NCBI RefSeq assembly: GCF_040546585.1
Contig: NZ_JBEPOC010000001.1
Coordinates: 372,001-436,000, forward strand
DNA: 64,000 bases
Direction: 5' to 3'
Origin: Marmoricola sp. OAE513
GTDB taxonomy: Bacteria; Actinomycetota; Actinomycetes; Propionibacteriales; Nocardioidaceae
Both the position numbers and the translations under genes were made by a program. The notes beneath the pieces are model-generated. The model was given only the letters and a program-made list of their open reading frames with translations, was not told where the DNA came from and searched no databases. Of this stretch, positions 43,148 through 51,377 are shown piece by piece. How positions within the stretch are numbered: the first letter of the stretch is position 1; each line of letters begins with the position of its first letter.

Positions 43148-45361
43148 TCAGACCAGCTCGTACGCCGGCTCGGACTCCGCCACCTGCGTCCCCACCGGGG
43201 CCCGACCCGCGTCACGCTTCCAGGCCCGGTCACCGATGAGCACGAGCGCGGCCGGCATCAGCACCAACCGGATCAGCGTGGCGTCGATGAGGATGGCGGC
43301 GGCCAGGCCGACGCCCATCATCTTCATCTCCAGCATGCTCAGCGTGGCGAAGATCGCGAACACCGAGACCATCACCGCGGCAGCGCTGGTGACCACGCCG
43401 GCGGTGTCGCGGACTCCCCGCTCGACGGCCAGCCGCACCGGCAGACCGGAACGGATGTGCTCGCGGATCCGGCTGAGCACGAACACCTGGTAGTCCATCG
43501 ACAGGCCGACCAGCACCACCAGGATGAACATCGGCAGCCAGTCGATGACGAAGCCCGGCGAGCTGAAGTCGAGGAGCGACTCGAACCAGCCGTGCTGGAA
43601 GACCAGCGTCAGGATGCCGAAGGCGACACCGACGGAGACCAGGTTGAGCACCGCGGACAGCAGCGCCACGGCGACGCTGCGGAAGGCGAGGCCCATCATC
43701 ACCACGGTCAGCAGCAGCACGAACCCGACGACGATCGGCAGGTAGGTGCGCAGCCGGTCGGCCGAGTCCACGGACTCCGCGGCGCCGCCGCCGACGTACG
43801 CCGAGGCTCCGTCCTTCTCGATCCCGTCCAGGGCCGCCGGAACGAGGTCGTCCCGCAGCGTCGCCACGGCCTGGTCCACGCGCGGGTCGGCCTCGCCGTA
43901 CGGCGTGACCAGGTGCAGCACCGAGACCGTGCCGTCGGTGGAGGTCCGGACGACGTCGTCCGTGGCGACGAAGTCCCGGGTCGCGACCGCGGCACGGCCA
44001 AGATCCTCCAGCGCAGCGACGACCTTGCCGGAGTCTGCCGCAGCGGCCTCCACGACCACCTCGGCACTCTCGCCCTGCGACGGGAACTCCGCGGTGATCG
44101 CCCGTAGCGTCTGGACCTGCGGGATGTCGGCCGGCAGCGTCTTGAGGTTGGCCTCGTGCACCGTCATGCCGAAAGTCGGCACGGCGAGCGCGACCGCGGC
44201 AGCACCGCCGACCGTCAGCGCGACGACCGGGCGCCGCACGACCGGGCCCAGGAAGACCTTGCTCACGCCGCCCTGACCGACCCGTTCGTTCAGGCGCCAC
44301 AGCAGCGGGACGCGCGGGCGGTCGACCCAGCGGCCGAGCTTGGCCAGCAGCGCCGGCAGCACCGTGATGGATCCGAGCACCGCGATCGCGACGACCAGGA
44401 TCGACCCGGTCGCCAGCGAGTTGAAGGTGGCGCCGCCGACGACGTACAGCCCGGTCATCGCCGCGATGACCGCCAGGCCGGAGACGACGATCGAGTGGCC
44501 CGAGGTCGCAGCCGCGATCTCGACGGCGTCGGGGGTGCTGTGCCCCTTGGCCCGCTCCTCACGCTCGCGCTTGAGGTAGAAGAGCGAGTAGTCGACGCCC
44601 ACCGCCATACCGATCAGCACGATCATGCTGCTGACGGTCGGCTCGGCGTGCACGAGGTGCGAGAGCGGTGCGGTGATCCCGATGGTGGCCGCGACGCTGC
44701 TCGCCGCGATGATCACCGGGATGCCGGCAGCGATGAGCGCACCGAAGGCGAGCAGCATCAGCAGCAGCGTGATCGGCAGGCTGATCCCCTCGGCCGAGGC
44801 GAGATCCTCGCTGACCCGGTCGTCGACGCCGTCGTCGATGCTGACGTCACCGGCCTGGCTGATCCGCAGGTCCGGGTGCGCCTTCGCCGCCGCGTCGGTG
44901 ACCTTCGTCAGGGCGCTGACGTCGTCGGCCCCCCGCTTCAGCTCGACGTCGACGAGGACCGCCCTCCCGGACTCGCTGAGCACGGGATCGGCCACCGACG
45001 CGACGCCGGTAGCGGCTCTCGCGTCCGTCGCGATCTCGGCTGCCACGGCGGTCGCAGCGTCACGGTCCATCCTCTGGCCGGCCCGGGCGCGGATGAGGAC
45101 CGCCTCGGACGGGTTGCCGTCCAGGCCGGACTCCCGGACCAGGGACGAAGCCTTGCCGGAGTCACCGAGCTCGTAGTCGGCCTCCTTGGTCTCGGCCGTC
45201 GGGACCACGACGGCCAGGCCGACGGCGATCAGGACGAAGGCGAACCAGGCGCCGATCGCGCGCCACGGATGGGTGGCGCTCCAGCGGGCGGCCCTGAGGG
45301 GAAGCGCGGTGAGCGCACTGTGCTTTTGCTCTGCTGGGTGGTGCTGCGGGGAGGTGGACAT
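43148..45361 (-). CDS. MMPL-family RND exporter
   Basis: A 737-residue integral membrane protein with 12 predicted helices in two halves. Signatures are DYELGDSGKASSLVRESG in the first periplasmic domain, VVGGATFNSLATGSILVVAI, IGMAVGVDYSLFYLKREREE and the second-half counterpart LVGLSMDYQVFVLSRIREHI. Start ATG 45361 (MSTSPQHHPAEQ) is preceded by AAGGAGC; the frame extends further upstream without family sequence. Relatives export lipids or drugs. It is divergent from a histidine kinase/response regulator pair with repeated motifs between them (45400-45477), suggesting control by that system. Confidence 0.93.
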   Translation of the reverse strand: MSTSPQHHPAEQKHSALTALPLRAARWSATHPWRAIGAWFAFVLIAVGLAVVVPTAETKEADYELGDSGKASSLVRESGLDGNPSEAVLIRARAGQRMDRDAATAVAAEIATDARAATGVASVADPVLSESGRAVLVDVELKRGADDVSALTKVTDAAAKAHPDLRISQAGDVSIDDGVDDRVSEDLASAEGISLPITLLLMLLAFGALIAAGIPVIIAASSVAATIGITAPLSHLVHAEPTVSSMIVLIGMAVGVDYSLFYLKREREERAKGHSTPDAVEIAAATSGHSIVVSGLAVIAAMTGLYVVGGATFNSLATGSILVVAIAVLGSITVLPALLAKLGRWVDRPRVPLLWRLNERVGQGGVSKVFLGPVVRRPVVALTVGGAAAVALAVPTFGMTVHEANLKTLPADIPQVQTLRAITAEFPSQGESAEVVVEAAAADSGKVVAALEDLGRAAVATRDFVATDDVVRTSTDGTVSVLHLVTPYGEADPRVDQAVATLRDDLVPAALDGIEKDGASAYVGGGAAESVDSADRLRTYLPIVVGFVLLLTVVMMGLAFRSVAVALLSAVLNLVSVGVAFGILTLVFQHGWFESLLDFSSPGFVIDWLPMFILVVLVGLSMDYQVFVLSRIREHIRSGLPVRLAVERGVRDTAGVVTSAAAVMVSVFAIFATLSMLEMKMMGVGLAAAILIDATLIRLVLMPAALVLIGDRAWKRDAGRAPVGTQVAESEPAYELV

Positions 45362-45399
45362 GGTGGGGGCTCCTTGCCTGGGTTGTCGCACCGACAGGG

Positions 45400-45477
45400 G
45401 TGGTGCGTCCAGCCTGGTTCGCCCACGCGCTCCGGTCAGGGGCGCGAGCACCACACCCGGGGTAGACCCAGCACCAC
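45400..45477. promoter_or_regulatory. Repeated AGCACCAC motifs between mmpL and the kinase gene
   Basis: AGCACCAC occurs at 45447-45454 and 45470-45477 with 23-bp spacing, about two helical turns, and GTGGTGC in reverse orientation at 45400-45406. They lie in the shared promoter region of mmpL and the two-component genes and are candidate response-regulator sites. Confidence 0.35.
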
Positions 45478-45512
45478 TGTCCGGACCGGCCGGATCGGCC
45501 AGAATGGAACCC

Positions 45513-46694
45513 ATGACCGAGCCGACCCTGACCCTCGAGCAGCCGGTTGCGCTCCCGGGTCGCCTCAAGCTCACCCTGTACGCCGGCGCGCACCTGCTGA
45601 TGGTGCTGCCGACCCTGCTGTTCCTCGTGCTCTCGGTCGTCGGCGGCGTGCTGGCCATCGCCTGGATCGGTCTGCCGCTGCTGTTCCTGTTCATCCCGGC
45701 AAGCCGCTGGATCGCCTCCCGGCACCGCAATCTCGCCGCAGCGATCCTGCGCACCACGGTTCCCGCCGAGTACCGTCCGGTGCCCGAGGGCGCCCACCTG
45801 GTCACGAAGGTGACGACCTGGGCACGGGACCCGATGACCTGGCGCGACCTCGCCTGGATGCTGACCTCGCTGACGATCGGGTTCGTGCTCTCGCTGCTGA
45901 CGTTCCTGCTCTTCGTCGTCATCGTGACCGGGGCGGTGTGGTGGTACGGCGCGGAGCCCATCATGCGTGCCCGCGCCCGCATCGACCTGGCGCTGCTCAG
46001 CTACGGTCACACCGAGCGCCTCGAGCGCCGGGTCCAGGTCCTCACCGAGACGCGGGCCTCCTCGATCGACCACTCCGCCGCCGAGCTGCGCCGGATCGAG
46101 CGCGACCTGCACGACGGTGCTCAGGCACGTCTGGTGGCCGTAGGGATGAGTCTGGGCCTGGCGGAGACCCTGTTCACCAGCGATCCGGAGCAGGCGCGGC
46201 ACCTGGTCTCCGACGCCCGGGCGACCGCGAGCGCGGCACTGGGCGAGCTGCGCTCGGTGGTCCGAGGCATCCATCCGCCGGTGCTGGCCGACCGCGGGGT
46301 CGGTGGTGCCGTCGAGGCGCTCGCCCTCGACCTCGCGTACCCCGTGACCGTCACCAACGACCTGCCCGGACGTCCCGCACCGCCGGTGGAGTCGGCGCTC
46401 TACTTCGCCATCGCGGAGTGCCTCGCGAACATCGGCAAGCACGCCGGCGCGGAGAACGCCTGGGTCGAGCTGAGCCACGAGCGATCGGTCCTGCGAGCCC
46501 GGGTCGGCGACGACGGCCGTGGCGGCGCCGACCCGGAAAAAGGCACCGGGATGCGGGGAGTGATGCGACGTCTGGCAGCGTTTGACGGCACGATGACCGT
46601 GTCGAGTCCCGACCAGGGACCCACCCTGATCACCCTGGAGGTGCCGTGCGAGTTGTCCTCGCCGAGGACCATGCCCTCCTCGCCGCCGGTCTGA
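45513..46694 (+). CDS. Sensor histidine kinase (NarL/DesK type)
   Basis: A 393-residue kinase. Four membrane segments (about 25-75 and 125-160) form a sensor region, followed by the HisKA_3 dimerisation box with the phosphorylated His200 in RIERDLHDGAQARLVAVGMS and an HATPase domain with the N box ECLANIGKHAGAENAWVE and the G box VGDDGRGGADPEKGTGMRG. Start ATG 45513 is chosen; ATG 45504 is also in frame. The C-terminal 16 codons overlap the response regulator gene by 49 bp. The stimulus is unknown; the divergent MMPL exporter is a plausible target. Confidence 0.9.
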   Translation: MTEPTLTLEQPVALPGRLKLTLYAGAHLLMVLPTLLFLVLSVVGGVLAIAWIGLPLLFLFIPASRWIASRHRNLAAAILRTTVPAEYRPVPEGAHLVTKVTTWARDPMTWRDLAWMLTSLTIGFVLSLLTFLLFVVIVTGAVWWYGAEPIMRARARIDLALLSYGHTERLERRVQVLTETRASSIDHSAAELRRIERDLHDGAQARLVAVGMSLGLAETLFTSDPEQARHLVSDARATASAALGELRSVVRGIHPPVLADRGVGGAVEALALDLAYPVTVTNDLPGRPAPPVESALYFAIAECLANIGKHAGAENAWVELSHERSVLRARVGDDGRGGADPEKGTGMRGVMRRLAAFDGTMTVSSPDQGPTLITLEVPCELSSPRTMPSSPPV

Positions 46695-47287
46695 CCAGGA
46701 TCCTGGAGTCCGGCGGCTACACCGTCGTCGCCTCGGTCGACAACGCCCCCGACCTGGACCGCGCACTGGCCGGACCCGACGTGGACGCGGCCGTGCTCGA
46801 CGTACGGCTGCACCCGTCGTTCACCGACGAGGGCCTGGTCGCGGCGATCACGGCGCGCGAGCGCCGACCTGGTTTCCCGGTGATGGTGCTGTCCCAGTAC
46901 GTCGAGCACCTCTACGCCCGCGAGCTGCTGGCCAGCGGGGAGGGCTCGGTCGGCTACCTGCTCAAGGACCGGGTCTCCGACGTCACCGAGTTCCTCGACG
47001 GCCTGGCCCGGGTCATCGAGGGCGGCACGGTGATCGACCCCGAGGTGATCGCCTCGATCATGGCCAAGCGCCCCGAGGAGCCGGTCGACCGGCTCACCGC
47101 ACGGGAGGGCGAGGTCCTCGCCCTGATGGCCGAGGGACGGTCGAACGCTGCCATCGCGAGCGCGCTCTTCGTCACCGAGAAGGCCGTGGCCAAGCACACC
47201 AACAGCATCTTCACGAAGCTGGACCTCCCGCCGGACATCGACGACAACCGCCGGGTCCGGGCCGTGCTGGCCTGGTTGCGGGTCTGA
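46646..47287 (+). CDS. LuxR/NarL-family response regulator
   Basis: A 213-residue two-domain regulator. The receiver has the acidic pair Glu7/Asp8 (VVLAEDHALLAAG), the phospho-acceptor Asp52 (AAVLDVRLHP) and the conserved Lys in YLLKDRVSD; the C-terminal domain has LTAREGEVLALMAEGRSNAA and VTEKAVAKHTNSIFTKL, a LuxR helix-turn-helix. GTG 46646 follows GGAGGTGCC and lies inside the kinase gene, so the two are coupled. Partner of the kinase upstream. Confidence 0.93.
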   Translation: MRVVLAEDHALLAAGLTRILESGGYTVVASVDNAPDLDRALAGPDVDAAVLDVRLHPSFTDEGLVAAITARERRPGFPVMVLSQYVEHLYARELLASGEGSVGYLLKDRVSDVTEFLDGLARVIEGGTVIDPEVIASIMAKRPEEPVDRLTAREGEVLALMAEGRSNAAIASALFVTEKAVAKHTNSIFTKLDLPPDIDDNRRVRAVLAWLRV

Positions 47288-47382
47288 GGATGCCGACCCG
47301 TCACTCAAACTCGCAGGCACCGGCTGCGTTGAGAGGGGTGACAGGGTCACCAGCACGGCGACCCGGGGAGCGAGGACTGATC

Positions 47383-47892
47383 GTGCACGAGGACTTCGAC
47401 GAGTTCGCGGTGGCGGCTTGGCCGCGGCTGCGGCACGCGGCGTGGTTGCTCACCGGCCACGACCAGGATGCCGAGGACCTCGCCTCCGCGGCGCTTGCCA
47501 AGACCTTCGCGGCCTGGCGCAGGGTGCGTTCCGAACAGCCCTACGCCTACGCCCGGCGGTGCGTGCTCAACGCACAGATCGATCGGGTACGCCGTCGGCG
47601 GAACCGCGTCGAGCTGGTCACCGACGTCGTCCCCGACATCGCCGAGAGCGGCGTCGGCGGCGGCTCCGCGCAGTCCGACCGGATCGCCGATCGTGACCAG
47701 CTGGCTGCACTGCTGGGAACCCTGTCCGTCCGGGAGCGACAGATCGTGGTGCTCCGCTACTACTTCGACTCCTCCGAGGCCGAGGTCGCCGAGGAGCTCG
47801 GTATCTCGGTCGGGACCGTGAAGAGCACGGCGTCGCGCGCGCTGGCTCGGCTGCGGGTCGAGAACGGGTCAGGACTGGAGGTCCACTCATGA
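47383..47892 (+). CDS. SigE-family ECF sigma factor
   Basis: A 169-residue sigma factor of the actinobacterial SigE group: FDEFAVAAWPRLRHAAWLLT and DAEDLASAALAKTFAAW (region 2), then LSVRERQIVVLRYYFDSSEA and VAEELGISVGTVKSTASRAL (region 4). Start GTG 47383 with GAGG eight bases upstream matches the family; an in-frame ATG at 47290 would add an unlike leader. Its stop overlaps the ATG of the following membrane protein (47889-47892), the typical sigma/anti-sigma arrangement. Confidence 0.9.
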   Translation: MHEDFDEFAVAAWPRLRHAAWLLTGHDQDAEDLASAALAKTFAAWRRVRSEQPYAYARRCVLNAQIDRVRRRRNRVELVTDVVPDIAESGVGGGSAQSDRIADRDQLAALLGTLSVRERQIVVLRYYFDSSEAEVAEELGISVGTVKSTASRALARLRVENGSGLEVHS

Positions 47893-48617
47893 ACGTCACC
47901 GAGCTCACCGAAGCAATGCAGGGCTCCCGAGCACCGTCCGCGGGCCCGGACCTGGACGACATCCGACGACGGGGCCGGACCCTGGCGCACCTGCGACGAG
48001 CGCGGATCGGGGTTGCCGCCGCCGTCGCCGCCGCGGTGCTGGCGGCGCCGTGGACCTTGCTGCCCGACGCCGACCACGATGCTGCGGGCTTCTCCGACCG
48101 CCGGGGCACCCAGGACAGCTCCCCCGAGCAGGTGTTCCTGTCCACGGCACCCTTCGCCGAACCGGTCGGATCGGTGGTCGACGTCGACATGAAGTTCTAC
48201 GTCCGCGAGCACGGAAGCTCGGTCGGCAGCATCGCGCTGTGGGCCGAGGAGCCCGGGCCCCGGCTCGCCTACGGCTCGCGCGCCATCGACGGCGACCTCC
48301 AGGTCCGCCGGGCCGGCTACCTGGACGCTCCCGTCCTCCCGCGCCGCGACGGACGCATGGTGCGGGTGCCGGGTCCCGTCGGCGAGCCGACGTACGTCGG
48401 CCTGATCGCGAACCCCGACGCCCGGGTCGTCACCGCCACCGTGCGGACGCGCTCGACCGACACCGACGTCCGCTCCGGGGTCAGCACGACCGCCGACCCC
48501 GGTTACCTGCTGGTGTGGGTGAGCGCGACGACCGGCAGCGAGGCCGGGATCGACCTGTTGGCGTTCGCCGTGCGCGGCGACGACGGCGCCGTGCTTGCCC
48601 GCGGCACCTTCGGCTGA
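47889..48617 (+). CDS. Membrane protein coupled to the sigma factor
   Basis: A 242-residue protein with an N-terminal cytoplasmic stretch, one membrane helix (ARIGVAAAVAAAVLAAPWTL, about 38-57) and a beta-rich outer domain of about 180 residues. The position and one-helix topology fit an anti-sigma factor or a sigma-controlled effector, but no zinc-binding anti-sigma motif is seen. Coupled to the sigma gene by ATGA. Function unproven. Confidence 0.65.
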   Translation: MNVTELTEAMQGSRAPSAGPDLDDIRRRGRTLAHLRRARIGVAAAVAAAVLAAPWTLLPDADHDAAGFSDRRGTQDSSPEQVFLSTAPFAEPVGSVVDVDMKFYVREHGSSVGSIALWAEEPGPRLAYGSRAIDGDLQVRRAGYLDAPVLPRRDGRMVRVPGPVGEPTYVGLIANPDARVVTATVRTRSTDTDVRSGVSTTADPGYLLVWVSATTGSEAGIDLLAFAVRGDDGAVLARGTFG

Positions 48618-48641
48618 GCCGGGCCGGTCGCGAGCCGGAGC

Positions 48642-49580
48642 TCAGAGGCCCAGGATCTCCCGGGTCCGGACCACGTCGCCCTTCATCGTCTCGATCAGCG
48701 CCTCGATGCCCTCGAACGCGACCATGCCGCGCAGTCGGGCGACGAACGATATCTCGACCGTGGCGCCGTACAGGTCGAGGTCGGTGCGGTCCAGGACGTA
48801 GGCCTCGACGCGACGCTCGCGCTCCCCGTCGAAGGTCGGGTTCGTGCCCACCGAGATCGCAGCGGGGAACGGCGCCTCGCCCTCGACGTCGGTGCGGCGC
48901 AGCCAGCCGGCGTACACGCCGTCGGCGGGAGCGGCCACCCCCTGGGTCGGCACGTTCGCCGTGGGGAAGCCGAGCTCGCGACCGCGCTGGTCCCCCTTCA
49001 CGACGACGCCGGTCACGGCGTACGGGCGACCGAGCGCCTCGGCTGCTCCCTCGACGTCGCCGGCGAGCAGGCAGGTACGCACGTACGTCGAGGACCACAC
49101 CTGCGGCCCGCCGTCCAGGGCGATGCCCTCGACGGTGAAGTCGTGGTCGTGCCCGGCGGCCCGCAGCGTCGTGACGTCGCCGGAGGCACGGGCACCGAAC
49201 CGGAAGTTCGCACCGACCACGACCGCACGGGCCTGCAGGCTCTCGACGATCACCGCGGTGATGAAGTGATCCGGGGTCCACGCGGCGATGTCGCGGGAGA
49301 ACGGCACGACCAGGACGTCGTCGGCGCCGGCCTCGGCCAGCAGCGCGCACCGGGTATCCACGTCGGTCAGCATCAACGGCGCGTGGTCGGGGCGCAGCAC
49401 CGCCATCGGGTGCGGGTCGAAGGTCACTGCGACCAGCGGGACGCCGGCGGCATCGGCGATCTCCCGGGCGCGGGCGATCACGTGCCGGTGGCCGAGGTGG
49501 ACGCCGTCGAAGTTGCCGATGACGACGACGGTCCGGCCGAGGTCAGCCGGCACCTGCTCGAGGAAACGCCACACACGCAC
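48642..49580 (-). CDS. ribF: Bifunctional riboflavin kinase/FAD synthetase
   Basis: Makes FMN and FAD from riboflavin. The 312-residue protein has an N-terminal nucleotidyltransferase with GNFDGVHLGHRHVIARA and a C-terminal flavokinase domain with GRELGFPTANVPTQ and ISVGTNPTFDGERERRVEAY. Start is GTG 49580. It lies downstream of truB with a DUF952 gene between; in many actinobacteria rpsO follows, but here the accessory block intervenes. Confidence 0.95.
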   Translation of the reverse strand: MRVWRFLEQVPADLGRTVVVIGNFDGVHLGHRHVIARAREIADAAGVPLVAVTFDPHPMAVLRPDHAPLMLTDVDTRCALLAEAGADDVLVVPFSRDIAAWTPDHFITAVIVESLQARAVVVGANFRFGARASGDVTTLRAAGHDHDFTVEGIALDGGPQVWSSTYVRTCLLAGDVEGAAEALGRPYAVTGVVVKGDQRGRELGFPTANVPTQGVAAPADGVYAGWLRRTDVEGEAPFPAAISVGTNPTFDGERERRVEAYVLDRTDLDLYGATVEISFVARLRGMVAFEGIEALIETMKGDVVRTREILGL

Positions 49581-49589
49581 GGGTCGAGC

Positions 49590-49910
49590 CTACTGTTCGT
49601 GGATCCGGACCACGGCGTCGAGGTTCAACGGACCGTAGATGTGCGGGAACTCGTCGTCGGTGCCGGGCACGGGCTCGACCACCAGCGGCGAGGTCAGCCG
49701 CGCCGGATCGATCTCGAGCAGCACCAGCTCCTCGGGGACGTCGGTGTAGAAACGGGTCCGGACGCCGCGCCACTGGTCCTCGCGGGAGGCGTGGATGAAG
49801 CCCTCCTGCTCCAGGGTGCGCCCCAGCGTGGAGATCCGGTAGTCGCCGGACTCCTGGGCCGCTGCCCAGTCCGAGACCAGGGCGAGGTGGAAGATGTTGT
49901 CCTCGTTCAC
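49590..49910 (-). CDS. DUF952 family protein
   Basis: A 106-residue protein with IFHLALVSDWAAAQESGDYR, EQEGFIHASREDQWRGVRTR and VPGTDDEFPHIYGPLN, the DUF952 pattern. Its function is not known. GTG 49910 overlaps the truB stop (49907-49909) in GTGA, and ribF begins nine bases after its own stop, so it is embedded in the truB-ribF transcript. Confidence 0.85.
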   Translation of the reverse strand: MNEDNIFHLALVSDWAAAQESGDYRISTLGRTLEQEGFIHASREDQWRGVRTRFYTDVPEELVLLEIDPARLTSPLVVEPVPGTDDEFPHIYGPLNLDAVVRIHEQ

Positions 49911-50770
49911 ACGAACACCGCCACGGGTCGGGCGAGGTCTCCCCCGCGCTCGTACAGGGCCAGGAACTCGCCGGTCGGCGCGAACACCGCGGTGGGGACC
50001 TGCTCGGGCAGGTCGATGGGCAGCTTCTTGCCGACCCGGACCATGGCGGCCTGCACGTCGTCCAGCTCGTACGCCGGGAAGCTCGCCCGGGCCGCGTCGC
50101 TGATGTCGAGCAGGCTGAAGTCCTCGGCGAGCTCCTCGAGCGTGTGCGCCTGGTCGATGCCGAAGGGCCCGACCGCCGTCCGCCGCAGCGCCGTCAGGTG
50201 ACCGCCGACGCCGAGGTCGGCGCCGAGGTCGCGCGCGATCGCGCGGATGTAGGTGCCGCTCGAGCACGCGACCGCTATGTCGACGTCGAGGAAGTCGTCG
50301 ACCGCCTCGACCCGGGAGACGGTGATGGCGCTGATCCTCACCCGACGGGCCGAGATCTGCACGTCCTCGCCGGCCCGCACGCGCTCGTAGGCGCGCTTGC
50401 CGTCGATCTTGATGGCCGAGACCGCCGAGGGCACCTGGTCGATCTCGCCGACCATCGATGCCAGGCCGGCGCGGACGGCGTCCTCGGAGACACCGCCCAC
50501 CGGGTGGGTCGCGACGAACTCACCTTCGGCGTCGTCCGTGCTGGTGCTCGCGCCGAGGCGGACCGTGGCGTCGTACCCCTTGTCGGTGAGCAGGAGGTGC
50601 CCGAGCAACCGGGTCGCCCGGTTCACCCCGACGACCAGGACCCCGGTGGCCATCGGGTCCAGCGTGCCTGCGTGGCCGACCTTGCGGGTCCCGGCGAGGC
50701 GACGCACCCGCGCCACCACGTCGTGCGAGGTGATGCCGGCGGGCTTGTCGACGACGACCAGCCCGTTCAC
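49907..50770 (-). CDS. truB: tRNA pseudouridine(55) synthase
   Basis: Converts U55 of tRNAs to pseudouridine. The 287-residue protein has [20 protein letters not shown] and the catalytic Asp38 in [18 protein letters not shown], plus [11 protein letters not shown] and [18 protein letters not shown]. Coupled to rbfA by ATGA at 50767-50770 and to the DUF952 gene by GTGA, within the nusA-infB-rbfA-truB-ribF block. Confidence 0.95.
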   Translation of the reverse strand: MNGLVVVDKPAGITSHDVVARVRRLAGTRKVGHAGTLDPMATGVLVVGVNRATRLLGHLLLTDKGYDATVRLGASTSTDDAEGEFVATHPVGGVSEDAVRAGLASMVGEIDQVPSAVSAIKIDGKRAYERVRAGEDVQISARRVRISAITVSRVEAVDDFLDVDIAVACSSGTYIRAIARDLGADLGVGGHLTALRRTAVGPFGIDQAHTLEELAEDFSLLDISDAARASFPAYELDDVQAAMVRVGKKLPIDLPEQVPTAVFAPTGEFLALYERGGDLARPVAVFV

Positions 50771-51249
50771 GACTCGGAGTCGTCCTCGAGCTCGTCCTCG
50801 TCGTCCGCGTCGTCTTCCACACGCGGCTTCTTGTACGGGTCGGCCTCGCCGGCGTACGTCGCGCCGGTGCGGCTGGCGGCGACCTGCTCGTCCTGCGCCC
50901 GGGCGATGTCGAGCAGGTCGTCGATCGCGCGGGCCGACTCCGGCAGCGCGTCGTGGATGAACTCGAGCGCCGGCGCGTGGCGCATGCCGAGCTGCTTGGC
51001 GACCTCGGAACGGATCAGGCCCTTGGCCGACTCGAGCGCCGCCGCGGTGCCCGCCAGGTCTTCCGCCGACTGCTCGCCGCCGAGCGAGAGCACCGTGTAG
51101 AACACCGAGGCGTTCTGGGTGTCACCGGTGACCCGGACGTCGGTCACGGTGACGAACCCGAGCCGCGGGTCCTTGATCCGCCGCTCGAGCATCTCGGCGA
51201 CGATCACCTTGATCCGGTCGGCGACCTTGCGGACGCGGGGGCTGGCCAT
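50767..51249 (-). CDS. rbfA: Ribosome-binding factor A
   Basis: Assists late 30S subunit maturation. The 160-residue protein has [40 protein letters not shown] and the KH-like core, then a longer acidic C-terminal tail ([15 protein letters not shown]) than usual. Start ATG 51249 has AAGGAGC upstream; the frame to 51297 is not family sequence. Coupled to truB by a four-base overlap. Confidence 0.95.
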   Translation of the reverse strand: MASPRVRKVADRIKVIVAEMLERRIKDPRLGFVTVTDVRVTGDTQNASVFYTVLSLGGEQSAEDLAGTAAALESAKGLIRSEVAKQLGMRHAPALEFIHDALPESARAIDDLLDIARAQDEQVAASRTGATYAGEADPYKKPRVEDDADDEDELEDDSES

Positions 51250-51269
51250 GGCTTTGCTCCTTGCCTGCT

Positions 51270-51295
51270 GGTTTTTCGTGGGGCGACGAAAAACC
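51270..51295 (-). terminator. Hairpin between infB and rbfA, proximal to rbfA
   Basis: GGTTTTTCGT (51270-51279) and ACGAAAAACC (51286-51295) are perfect 10-bp arms around a six-base loop, 21 bp upstream of the rbfA start. The T/A-rich arms look like an attenuator or processing site in the infB-rbfA mRNA. Confidence 0.5.
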
Positions 51296-51326
51296 ACCTC
51301 GAACTGGTGAAGTTTCGGGCTGGCGA

Positions 51327-51358
51327 TCCGGTTTCACCGGTTACCCCGGGAAACCGGA
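51327..51358 (-). terminator. Hairpin just after infB
   Basis: TCCGGTTTC (51327-51335) and GAAACCGGA (51350-51358) are perfect 9-bp arms around a 14-base loop, 19 bp past the infB stop. It is a likely terminator or attenuator between infB and rbfA. Confidence 0.5.
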
Positions 51359-51377
51359 CCGCCGCCGGCGCGTCGAA

